This document shows positions 1 to 8,429 of a stretch of 25,216 bases of DNA, in pieces. A program made the translations under genes and the position numbers. The notes beneath the pieces were generated by a model that was not told where the DNA came from, ran no database searches, and saw only the letters and a list, made by a program, of their open reading frames with translations. Each line of letters begins with the position of its first letter. Within the stretch, counting starts at the first letter, position 1. The stretch is from Hemicentrotus pulcherrimus (Eukaryota > Echinodermata > Echinoidea > Camarodonta > Strongylocentrotidae): positions 2,237 through 27,452 of the forward strand of contig BEXV01001434.1 in the NCBI GenBank assembly GCA_003118195.1. The letters run 5' to 3'.

Positions 1-1073
1 AGATCGTGTTCTGCAATGGTGAGTTCAGATTAGGCTAGATAAAGATATTTTTACTTTTTCATCCCCTCCTCCGTCCTTTTTTTTTTTTGTTTTTTTTTTG
101 CATACTTCAATTCTTTTTTTATTTGATATTTCATTAAGAAATAACAATACGAATAAATTAGAGGACATGTAGATAGTTAGATAGCAAAAATTATAACATG
201 ATTGTTATTAGCCTTTTAGGGACATGTACATATTTGTGTTAATATTGACTCAATAGCATTTTTGTAAACGAAAAAACATTTTAAATGTTTTTTTTTTCGA
301 GAAAAAAAATGGACGAGAAACTAGGCATCGAGTTTACCTTGCCTTCATTTTGTTTACATCTCAGTTATGAAGTTACATTACGTTTGGGGTCATGTTTAGT
401 TATCTATTATTAAACACCAATGTGATTAAGAAGAACTTCTGAAAAATAATAAATGGATCCAGTACTAGGCAAACTTGGTCAAATTTCTTGTTTCACGATT
501 AGTGTAGTTTATCATATAACTTTTAGTAGTAAAATTCTCCTCAACAATTTCATAAAATGAACATGTGGTATACCTTGAATATATTTGTATTTTACGCCAT
601 TTGTTGTGATTATATTCTTTTTAATAAAATTTCATTGACCAAAATGTTGCATTTTAACGAGACTCAGGGGCTAGCACCATACATGCATCGACATTTTGTG
701 CGCATGCCACTCCATTACAATGGTACGGTTAGGTCACAAGTAATCAATTCCTATTTGTATTTTTTTTCCATATTTTAATATTTTCTTCTATTCGAATTTA
801 TGCGGCATTTTTTTGTGTTGATTAATGGTTCGAAATTTATCATGTGCATTCCCACGTTTGGGTGGAAACAAGCAAATAAATAAAATCAAGTTATTAAAGA
901 ATATAGAGGATTGCGCTCCGTCTCTGAGGAAACCATCACAAACACCTTGTGATGCAATTATGAGAAAATCAGACTTTGAAAATGAAAGATTAATTTTTTG
1001 CAATATAATACGTTTTCATTAATGCTGTATTTCAACATTTTCTTCAGGTGCTGGAAACGGTGATAGCATGTAA
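1..1073 (+). CDS. Gene A: secreted four-cysteine peptide precursor, 3' part only
   Basis: The window opens inside the cysteine-core exon. Bases 1-18 encode the end of the core (I-V-F-C-N plus one base) and are followed by a GT donor at 19. The final exon starts after the acceptor 'TTTTCTTCAG' at 1048 and encodes G-A-G-N-G-D-S-M, with a TAA stop at 1071-1073. The 18 core-exon bases and the first 33 bases of the last exon are identical to gene B, whereas the intron between them is only roughly 75-80% similar by eye, which suggests selection on the exons. The signal peptide, propiece and most of the core lie upstream of the window. By analogy with B, the product would be a small secreted cationic peptide. 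If the intron were retained, translation would stop at TAG 36-38. Whether the missing 5' part is intact cannot be seen. Confidence 0.75.
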
Positions 1074-1305
1074 ACACACTATCCAAAACACTGGATATTG
1101 AACGAATCTCGAACCAACTCCTGACTGACTCCGAATCGCTTCCGAACTGACATCCGAATTGCCTCCGCACCGTCTGCGTTAAGATGGAAAGAAAGCAACA
1201 ATTTAAAATTGGGAATATATGTTTATAGAATGGCCGAGCTGTATTACGTGTATTTCCGTCCCACTCATTTGTAATGATCAGCAAATAAACAAAAGCATAA
1301 GGAAA
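1048..1305 (+). other. Gene A last exon: tail codons and 3' UTR
   Basis: The exon runs from the acceptor at 1046-1047 through the stop at 1071-1073 to a poly(A) signal AATAAA at 1284-1289. The same signal, in the same sequence context, exists in gene B. The cleavage site near 1305 is estimated from the usual 10-30 nt spacing. The 3' UTR is about 115 nt longer than that of B because of a segment at roughly 1139-1259 that B lacks. Confidence 0.65.
1105..1168 (+). repeat. Degenerate tandem repeat around TCCGAA
   Basis: The motif TCCGAA or close variants recurs about every 11-13 bases in the 3' UTR of gene A (TCGAAC, TCCTGA, TCCGAA, TCCGAA, TCCGAA, TCCGCA). Gene B retains only the first part of this array. 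Confidence 0.5.
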
Positions 1306-1373
1306 TTATTATTTTCTCGTCTACTTTTTCTTTGCATTTCATCTACGTTTAATAACTAGCTTTGATGGATGAA

Positions 1374-1700
1374 GAAAGAGACACAGAAAAGGATACATAG
1401 TACAAGAAGGAGCGTGAGAAAGAGAAAGACATAGAGTAATGAGAGTGAGAGAGGACACAGAAGGAGAGAGGATTGAAGTCAGATATTTGCATACATACAG
1501 GAGAATAACTGCGAGGTCAATAACAGACAGATAGAGACGTAAATGTATGTATATTGTAGAAATAGATACGTATGTACAGAGAGGGAGAGAGATCTAGAAG
1601 GGGAGTGTAAAGAGGGGAAGAAAGAAGGGGAGAGATAGGGAAGCGGGTAAGAGAAAGGGAGAGAGAAAAAGGGGAGGGAGAAATAGCGAGAGAGAGTATT
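1374..1700 (+). repeat. GA-rich simple repeat at the inner end of the left arm
   Basis: This is an imperfect GA/GAGA purine-rich stretch with interspersed unique sequence around 1480-1560. Its counterpart is the CT-rich tract at 4384-4755 in the right arm. A 67-codon minus-strand frame here reflects base composition only. Confidence 0.85.
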
Positions 1701-1708
1701 ATATAGAT

Positions 1709-3090
1709 ATAGGCCCTCATTTAGCAGCTAATATTGATTCAGGTGACATGGACTACTATAAGTCCTTGAATTTTCCCATGTGAAATTCCTTATTTCTTAT
1801 TCCAACCAATGATTATGAATTATTAATGTGGTTCACCACCTTAGTTCTACAAAATCTAGTGGCCATGATAGTAAAGGTATTTAGTTATTTAAACAAATAA
1901 TCTTTGATATCGGAACCCCCTGACATATATATTTAAAGGGATAGTTGAGTTTGTTGCAGAGGGCGCTACACAAAATAATTTTTCGGTGAGATAATGAAAA
2001 ACTGATTGTCAAATTTGAAAGAACATACAATTTAAATGACAAAATCACCTTTTTTTAAATCAAAATCGGCTCGGAGACGGCTGAAATATCCATGAATATA
2101 ACGATTTCTAGTAATGTACCACAACACAAATATTAGACAATCTGAAAAAGCCGTGAAAAACCCGCCTTTTACGTCGTATTTCAGCTAATACCAATGTTGT
2201 CTCTTTTTGTTGGCATGTTCGTGTTGGTTATATTACGCACAACCAGCTAGCCCATGTATTGTTATTTTTTTTAAAAATCAGATAATGAATGAATAGTTAC
2301 CGTAAATGAGCTGAATTGGTATGTTCGTATAAGCTCAATTTCACACATGTTGGGGTCTAAAATTACCTACATAGCTATTTTGGGTTCTAAAAGGGCACTA
2401 GAAATGTCATAGATAAGAATAAGAGCAATAACCATGCACTTCGAGGGCATTTGCGGTCTGAAAACGGAACTCAACTATCCCTTTAAACCTATCAATTTCA
2501 ATGGGTGTATCCCCAAATTCCTTTAAAATCGCTTAAGTTATTCCTATTTATAAAAAGGACGATTCCTCAGTAAGAAGTTATTATATCATTATTACCAAGT
2601 ATCTCTAAAATTCTTGAACAAAAAAAAAAAAAGACTTAAACTTTCTTACCAAAAAAAACACAATTCATTGATTTCCTACCAGTTCGGATTTACAATTGGT
2701 CTTTCTACCGATTATGCAATTTTGCATAAGAATGATAAAATAATTGAGGCTTTTGCGAACAGTAAACATTATCAGTATATCATAGACTTGTCAAAACTTT
2801 TGATACGATTTATCATAAAATATTCATTCATATATTACAATACGATGGCGTAAGAGGTCAAGCTCTTTCTTGGTTTATTGATTATTTACCAGACAGACAA
2901 CAATACGTATCTTTTCAAAGTCACAAATACAAACAAAAAACTAACAATTGAATGCGAAGTACCGCAATAATCTATATTGGGTCCATTGTTATTTGTTATT
3001 TATATAAATGATATTACTGAAACCCCTTTACTCTTAAATTGTATAATCTTTGCTGATGATACGAGTATTTTTGACTGCCATAAAAACTGG
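1709..3090 (+). pseudogene. Decayed non-LTR retrotransposon reverse transcriptase (Jockey/CR1-like)
   Basis: Translation in shifting frames gives consecutive reverse transcriptase landmarks: I-G-P-H-L-A-A-N-I (1709-1735), K-S-S-G-H-D (1852-1869), V-I-P-I-Y-K-K-D-D just after 2535, Q-F-G-F with G-L-S-T (2680-2710), D-L-S-K (around 2787), L-G-P-L-L-F (about 2977) and the catalytic F-A-D-D-T at 3049-3063. Stops and frameshifts break the frame repeatedly, so it is dead. A TTAA-flanked hairpin element (1933-2486) lies in the middle, and the reading resumes after it with L-S-I-S at 2489. The relic begins at the GA tract ending the left arm and is cut at about 3090 by a SINE. The endonuclease domain and 3' end are not visible. 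The exact clade is uncertain. Confidence 0.85.
1933..2486. mobile_element. Hairpin (MITE-like) element with TTAA target duplication
   Basis: The ends are perfect inverted repeats: 20 bases at 1932-1951 match the reverse complement of 2468-2487, with core AGGGATAGTTGAG. TTAA flanks both sides (1933-1936 and 2483-2486), as expected for a piggyBac-type TTAA-targeting non-autonomous element. It contains no coding frame of note. It sits inside the reverse transcriptase relic, which confirms it as an insertion of about 550 bases. Confidence 0.75.
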
Positions 3091-3290
3091 GTACCCATTT
3101 AACCCATTGCTTGCTGTAACCTGGTGGTCCCTTTGTTAAGTCTATGGGAATTAGATAATTCAGTAGCCAACGGGTTAACACCTGGTCGAAGAGGGGCGAT
3201 GAGGATGAAATGCACACATTGAGGACATGGCAGGGATTGAACTCACTACCTTCGCATTTCAGGTCAAACCACTAAGCGAACGCCACAATC
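3090..3290 (-). mobile_element. tRNA-derived SINE
   Basis: Read on the minus strand, a tRNA-like head lies at about 3285-3228. It has a pol III A-box-like segment (CGCTTAGTGG) and a B-box-like segment (AGTTCAATCCC) about 30 bases apart. The body ends in 'TGGGTACCCAG' near 3088-3098. The same tail recurs at 11999-12040 and 12287-12310, so this is a dispersed family. It abuts the truncated reverse transcriptase relic. Confidence 0.65.
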
Positions 3291-3490
3291 GGAGTGAAAT
3301 TTACGGATCACATTGTATGACCTACGACCGCACATGCATGCAACTAGTTTTTATCGTAGGTCGGTGGATTAGGCCTATTTGCAACCATCGAATAAACGTA
3401 CATCTCATACTTACTCATGCTCTCAAATATAAATTAATGTTGAACAGTAGTAACTAAATTCTTGGAGGAAAGATGAGATTTCGGATTTGC
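3290..3490. other. Stretch with no gene seen
   Basis: AT-rich sequence. The only structure noted is a short inverted repeat, GACCTACGA near 3329 and TCGTAGGTC near 3354. The 76-codon frame across 3227-3457 overlaps the SINE and resembles nothing I know. Confidence 0.5.
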
Positions 3491-3494
3491 GGTA

Positions 3495-3750
3495 GTATTG
3501 AGGTTTTATTTGATTTGATTTATTTCTGTTTGATTTTTTTGTTTGTTGAAGTTTACAAATATATAACCACCAAATCATTGCAATGTTTATACATGACAAA
3601 AGAGTATTGTAGAACAAAGTAAGGCTGGCTGTAACTAATCTAAAACACCAAACAGGAAGGTTAACAAAGTAAGCAAAGCTTGATAGCATGTCTAACTTCA
3701 ATGGATACATAATGATACAAATATGGAGGAAAACATTTTGGTGAAAGGGG
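3495..3750 (-). mobile_element. Probable 3' end of a LINE
   Basis: On the minus strand the stretch ends in an A-rich tail of AAATAAATC/AAATC repeats (3545-3495), typical of Jockey/CR1-type 3' ends. It is preceded by a T/C/A-rich non-coding region. No conserved coding segment is present, so the call rests on the tail alone. Confidence 0.3.
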
Positions 3751-4379
3751 AAACAGAGAGAGAAAACAAAAATTAGAAAGAGAAGGTGTATATCAAGATT
3801 CAGAGATAGTCTATGTGGTAGCTGGATTTCAACTTGATATATGAAGATAAAAAAAGAAGATGCACATTTTAATATTAGGTGGCCAACTTGGGAAATATTA
3901 TAGAATTAGCAGATTCGCGAGGTTTCTGGAAAATATGAATAAGAATGTGAGATCAGCTAGCTGGCTTATGAATACTGTAAACCTGGGCCTGCGGGTCGGA
4001 GTCTTGTTTGTATACTCTTTATTTATATGTTTGTTCATGCCAGGTCATGGAAGGTTATAATCAACGTTTTAATAAATGGAAGCAAACAAAGTAAAGAGTA
4101 CTAAAAACATATCGAGTTTGCAAAGACGGGCGTACCATTATGAAGATTGAAGGTAAACAAATGGTAGTAGACTTACAGATAATGAGTAATACCAAACTTT
4201 GTCATTTAGGATTTAGAATTACTATCAGCATTGGGATTAACATTGGGCTTCCGATTTAACCGATGAAAGAAAATTCGATACGAGCAACACAATTGCTCAG
4301 ATTGATGATATGCATAGTTTGAATTAAATTCTGTACTTGCCATCCTTCGCCCCCTGCATGTGTATCTAACAACATCTAT
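3751..4379. other. Stretch with no gene seen
   Basis: AT-rich DNA between the putative LINE end and the right arm. Small frames (for example 3860-4060) lack recognisable domains or splice context. Confidence 0.5.
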
Positions 4380-4383
4380 CAAA

Positions 4384-4755
4384 TCTCCATCGCCCCCCCC
4401 CCTCCACCCCCCTCTCTCTCTCTGTCCCTTTCTATCACCCTCTCCCCCTCTCTACCTCTTTTTCTCCTCCCCTCTCTCTCCAACTCGCTATTTTTCTCTC
4501 ACTTTCTCTCACTCTATCCCCTCTCTTTCCCAACCCCCCCTCTCTCTCTCTCTCTCCTGTTCTGTACACACAAATCTATTTCTACATTATCTATATATTA
4601 ACGTCTCCATCTGTTAATTATTGACCTCGCAGTTCTTCTCCTGTATGTTTGCAAATATCTGACTCAAATCCTTTCTCCTCATGTGCCCTTTCTCACTCTC
4701 CTCATTCTAAGACTTTTTCTCTCTCACTCTTCTTCTTGTACTATGCATCTCTTTC
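4384..4755 (+). repeat. CT-rich simple repeat
   Basis: Runs of CTCTCT with C-tracts (4384-4558) and a looser CT-rich part to 4755, complementary to the GA tract of the left arm. The 85-codon frame here encodes only S/P/L-rich sequence and is compositional. Confidence 0.85.
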
Positions 4756-4844
4756 TATATATGTTCTCTTTCTTCATCCACCGAACCTAATTATCAAACT
4801 TAGATGAAATACAAAGAAAAAGGAAAAATAGACGAGAAAATGAT

Positions 4845-4984
4845 AATTTCCTTATGCTTTTGTTTATTTGCTGATCATTACAAATGAGTTGGACGATTCG
4901 GAGTCATTTCGGAGTTGGTTCGGAAGTTGTTCAATATCCAGTGTTACGGAAAGTGTGTTTACATGCTATCACCGTTTCCAGCAC
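4845..4984 (-). other. Gene B last exon: tail codons, stop and 3' UTR
   Basis: The acceptor 'TTTTCTTCAG' lies just before 4984, the TAA stop is at 4961-4959 and AATAAA reads on the minus strand at 4868-4863. The cleavage position of about 4845 is estimated. The first 33 bases are identical to the last exon of gene A. Confidence 0.7.
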
Positions 4985-7021
4985 CTGAAGAAAATGTTGA
5001 AGAAAGGGTTCCAGTATTAAGAGATACAACATTTGATAATGAATACGTTTTATATTGCAAAATTTTAAATCGTTTCATTTCCAAAGTGTGATTGTATAAT
5101 AATTGCATCACAGGGTGTTTGTGATTGTATTTTCAAAGACGGATCACAATCCTGCATTTTCTTTGATAACTTGATTTTATTCATTTCCTTGTTTCCGTCT
5201 AAATGTAAGAATGCACATGATACCGATCCATTAATCGACACAATACAAAACAGTGTAATAAATTTGCAAGAAAAACAAAATTGAAATATAAAAAAATACA
5301 AATAATAATTGATTATAAGTGACCTAACTGAATACATTGGAATGGAGGAGCATGCAAAAAAAATCGATGCATGTTTGGTGCCAAATTAAGAGAATATAAT
5401 TAAAATAAATGGCAAAACAAGCATATCTACGGTATGCCACATGGTTATTTTATAAATGAGTTGAGGAGAATTTTACAATTAAAAGTTATACGATATACGA
5501 TATGCATTTTCGGGAAAACGTAAAGTTCCTTGCTAACTGACAAAACACTCCATTTCTTTTAGTCAGCCCAAACGACACTTAACTGTTTAAGAACAGTTTT
5601 TGACAAGGTTTGCCTAGTACTAATTCCATTTATCGTCTTTTAGAAATTCTTCTTATTCACAAATTAACGTTCAGTTGATAATTGCACCTAACCCCAAAAT
5701 CAATATAAGTTCATAATTAGTATTTAAACAAAATTAAGGCACGGTAAATTTGATTCCTAGTTTCTCGTCCTGTTTTTTTCGAAAATATTCTGCATTTGAA
5801 ATTTTCTCTTCTTCAGAAGAGTCAATTTTAACACAAATTTACACGTGGCCCTGAGAGGCTGATATCAATCATCATTTCTGCTAAATACCTATCTAGATGT
5901 CCTCTAATTTATTCGTATTGTAATTTCTGAATGAAATATCATATAAACAGATAGTTTAAGTGGGCAAGAAAAAAAAGTGGGGAGGAGGGGTTGAAAAAAG
6001 TAATAGTTATCTTTATCTGGCCTAATCTGAACTCACCATTGCAGAACACGATCTTGGAGGTCCTCCTGCTGCAGTAGCACGACTGGCCGAATGCGTCGCA
6101 AGCTGAAGGGGCAAAGGTGGAACAAAATGTATCACATATAAGTCAAAAATAGAAAACTGTACTTTTTAATAGAAACCTTAATGATTCAATGGTATTGAGA
6201 AAGCGAGAGCAGGATCAGTTGCCTCGTAACCGGGAGGTCCAGGGTTGAAACAAAGTCAATGTGCTAGTGCCCTGACTTACCAGGGGGTGTTTCACAAAGA
6301 TCCTAAGTTGAACTTAACTCTAAGTTGGACTTAAAAATTATGGAAAGCCACTTGTAGTCTAAAAATAAAATATATTCAAAAGCGAAAATTCAAGTATTTT
6401 AGACTTTTTATCAATTCCACATCAAGAACATGAAATCTCCTTGATAATAGAAAATATGAGTAATTTGAATCAACATTCTATGCCTTTTATAATGACTTTT
6501 ACAACATATTTTCAAAGATGCAAACAGCTTTCCATAATTTTTAAGTCCAACTTAGAGATAAGTTCAACTTGGGAACTTTGTGAAACACCCCCCTGGATGG
6601 AGACAAATCGTATGTTTATTATGTTTGCGGCTGTCCCCAAGGACTTGCTAGAATGCTCCCATCCCTTCATCCTGACACTTTTCTATCAAAATGTTGCAAT
6701 TAAACGTAATCAACAATATAAACACAGCTTGATTTGTCAGTTAATCCGAATCACATATTCGGGACCTGTGTTTTACATTTCCTCAGTTGAGTTTAAACGC
6801 TAGCTTTTATGCAAGAGTGACCTTGTCCTGTTTCTCTTGCTATCCCCTTCCGTAGTTTGCTGGGAAATATTGTATTACTTACACTTGTACTTCTTCATGT
6901 TCCTTCCCCTCTTCTCAGCCATGAAGAAGTCCTCCATGGTGTTCTCATACTCCTCGAGCTCCTCGGCGAGGGTGGCCACGATGAGGATGGCGGCAAGAAC
7001 GAAGAACAGAGCCCTGGCCAT
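4959..7021 (-). CDS. Gene B: secreted four-cysteine cationic peptide precursor
   Basis: Three coding exons on the minus strand: 7021-6883 (139 nt), 6102-6037 (66 nt) and 4984-4959 (26 nt), about 76 residues. Exon 1 encodes M-A-R, a hydrophobic signal sequence (residues 4-19, ending T-L-A), an acidic propiece rich in Glu (20-36) and a K-R site at 37-38 followed by Gly. The core exon encodes C48-x6-C55-x-C57-x9-C67, with F-C-N-G after it. The tail exon encodes A-G-N-G-D-S-M. Donors are GTAAGT and GTGAGT; acceptors follow pyrimidine-rich tracts; both introns are phase 1. The signal, propiece and K-R layout is known for secreted defence peptides and peptide hormones. The mature region is basic with four Cys, so two disulfides are inferred. 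Antimicrobial action is a guess. I cannot name the family. The start ATG follows a leader-exon acceptor and is the first ATG of that exon. Confidence 0.85.
5065..5337 (-). other. Open frame in gene B intron 3, shared with the gene A intron
   Basis: A frame that stays open at both copies (825-1022 + and 5337-5065 -) encodes about 50 alignable residues with three shared Cys (S-C-A-F, D-C, P-C-D-A) and no frameshift over about 190 bases. Differences fall about equally on all three codon positions, and no good acceptor precedes it, so it is probably intronic and non-coding. Confidence 0.25.
6037..6102 (-). other. Gene B cysteine-core exon
   Basis: A 66-nt exon between the acceptor 'TTGCCCCTTCAG' and the donor GTGAGT. 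It carries all four Cys codons and is exactly the same length as the core exon of gene C. Confidence 0.85.
6195..6282 (+). mobile_element. tRNA-like SINE relic
   Basis: The stretch contains 'GGTCCAGGGTTGAAAC', a B-box-like segment, followed by the tail-like 'GTCAATGTGCTAGTGCCC'. The A-box region is poorly preserved. It lies in intron 2 of gene B, immediately before a hairpin element. Confidence 0.4.
6281..6597. mobile_element. Hairpin (MITE-like) element in gene B intron
   Basis: Terminal inverted repeats of about 65 bases. The left arm, 6281-6346, begins AGGGGGTGTTTCACAAAG; the right arm, 6527-6597, is its near-complement ending CTTTGTGAAACACCCCC. Shared inner blocks include AAGTTGAACTTA and AATTATGGAAAGC. 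It has no coding capacity. Ends of the GTTTCACAAAG type are shared with the element at 21638-21791. Confidence 0.8.
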
Positions 7022-7047
7022 TGTGCTTGGGTTTTAGTTGCTGGTTA
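6883..7047 (-). other. Gene B exon with start codon, signal peptide and propiece
   Basis: The acceptor 'TTTGCTTTCCTAG' precedes 7047, 26 nt of 5' UTR follow, and the ATG is at 7021-7019. The exon ends at 6883 with donor GTAAGT. A plus-strand frame covering the same bases is a shadow. Confidence 0.8.
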
Positions 7048-7920
7048 CTAGGAAAGCAAAGATATAACAAAAACTCAAAACACAGTCACTATATTTATTA
7101 TGTTTCTACTTATAATATTCGCCTAAAAATTGTCTACCTTTCCATTGTATTGAAAGATTTATACCTCAGTCACACCGCCAAATGGAGCCCGAACCGTTTC
7201 CAAACTCACCAATTCTGGCCGTTCGATGTAAAGTAATTGTTGGTCTTTCGTCGGTCTCTTTGGCGTGACGTTGTTATTCAGTTTTGCAGTTTCAGTTTCA
7301 GTTACAGTTTTATTTTCATTTCCAGCACGAATACTTATTATAAACAATTATAACAGGAAATCAATCACAAACATTAATGTATAATGTATTTTGCAAAACA
7401 TTAATTGCATTCCAAAAGAGAATGTAAAAATAATTGATTGTAAGTTATGCTTCTTTTTTCTAATTAGACCTACACATTCATCAAACTTGTTCAACCATTT
7501 TCCGGTTAAATTCAAAGCGACGAGAAAGTTGCCAGACCACAATCACACTTAAACATCGTAACAAGAGATAACAGCATCATAGTAAACTATTTCACGGTTT
7601 GCAAAGGTGAGATTCATATGTCTTTTGTGTTTTTTAGAAATTTCGAACAGAATATATTATGTGATTCGACACTAAATTGCAAAATAATTTCTCACCGGAA
7701 AACGATGAGACACGTTTAGCTAGAGTCGGGGATACTCTCTCGAATTACGAGAAAATATCAGTCATATTCGAGAGCTTCGTTGTAATATGGTGCTATTAAC
7801 TAAAGCCTTTTAAAAAATGTTTGTTTTCACTCTCCAACGGTGGATCGATCTGTAAAACCTAATTTTCTTGAGGTGATTGAATTTGAAGAGGATCAAGTGT
7901 TTAGAATACAGTATACTCAC

Positions 7921-7970
7921 CAAGTGAAGAGAGAAGATGACGAAATGTTCTGCAACGAAGTCAGGAATGG
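7921..7970 (-). other. Gene B non-coding leader exon
   Basis: A donor (CTTG followed by GTGAGTATAC) sits at 7921/7920 on the minus strand, about 50 nt downstream of the estimated start site set by the TATA box. The leader has no ATG that opens a useful frame. Splicing to the acceptor at 7047 removes about 870 nt. The same arrangement exists in gene C. Confidence 0.6.
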
Positions 7971-7992
7971 TTTAGTCGACTCATACCTTCGT

Positions 7993-8001
7993 CTATTTAT
8001 A
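7993..8001 (-). promoter_or_regulatory. TATA box of gene B
   Basis: TATAAATAG on the minus strand (8001-7993) lies about 80 nt upstream of the leader-exon donor. A GCTAATGA motif about 20 nt further upstream (near 8030) also occurs upstream of the gene C TATA box, at a different distance. A GATA-type motif (AGATAATC) lies near 8072. Confidence 0.6.
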
Positions 8002-8271
8002 CGATTTGAGGACTACAGGGATCATTAGCCCAAATGTGTAGGAGCGTGAATAAAGCACATAAAGTCATTAAAGATAATCTTCTCTTTTCAATCAGACACA
8101 AAACCCCGAAAGGGCTATGAACCCCCGTTGACAAAGAAAACAAGCTGTTCATGCAATATATAACCCCAAAAATACATATCATATAATCGTGTACACGACG
8201 TGCTTAAACTATTCATGCTGTGCATAACTGTCACTATCGACTGCGCAGTGGCAAATACCTCATACAAATCA

Positions 8272-8424
8272 GAGCCATCTATACACAGAGTTTGGCCAAC
8301 CCGGTTCGAGTCGGTCGCAATATGGGGACTACTGCTTTGTTGGGCAAGCACAAAACAAAAAGAATATACGCCATGTTGTGACCCAGAAAAACCAAGTTGG
8401 CCAAACTCCGTATATAGATGGCTC
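8272..8424. mobile_element. Short hairpin (MITE-like) element upstream of gene B
   Basis: Inverted ends of 29 bases match at 27 positions: 8272-8300 begins GAGCCATCTATA and 8396-8424 ends TATAGATGGCTC. Total length is 153 bases. No convincing target duplication was found. It lies about 270 bases upstream of the gene B TATA box. Confidence 0.7.
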
Positions 8425-8429
8425 ACGAT

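Larger units (their letters stand above)
1..1700 (+). repeat. Left arm of a large inverted duplication
   Basis: This arm is the reverse complement of 4380-6053. Matching blocks run from the exon end at 1-18, through the intron, the last exon (1048-1080), the poly(A) signal (1284-1289) and the segment around 1500-1570, into a GA-rich tract. Similarity is about 75-85% by eye, with indels, and highest around exons. The arm continues left out of the window; inward it ends in the GA tract, just before the reverse transcriptase relic. Confidence 0.9.
4380..6053 (-). repeat. Right arm of the large inverted duplication
   Basis: This is the reverse complement of 1-1700. It holds the 3' half of gene B: the end of the cysteine-core exon, intron, last exon, poly(A) signal and a CT-rich tract equivalent to the GA tract of the left arm. 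It lacks about 115 bases found at 1139-1259 in the left arm. Homology beyond 6053 cannot be tested because the left copy runs off the window. Confidence 0.9.

Noticed and set aside
6441..6803. 120-codon plus-strand frame
   Set aside because: The first part is the right arm of a hairpin element; it crosses the element border and lies in an intron of gene B.
7840..8028. 62-codon plus-strand frame of balanced composition
   Set aside because: It lies antisense over the leader exon and TATA box of gene B and has no known domain.
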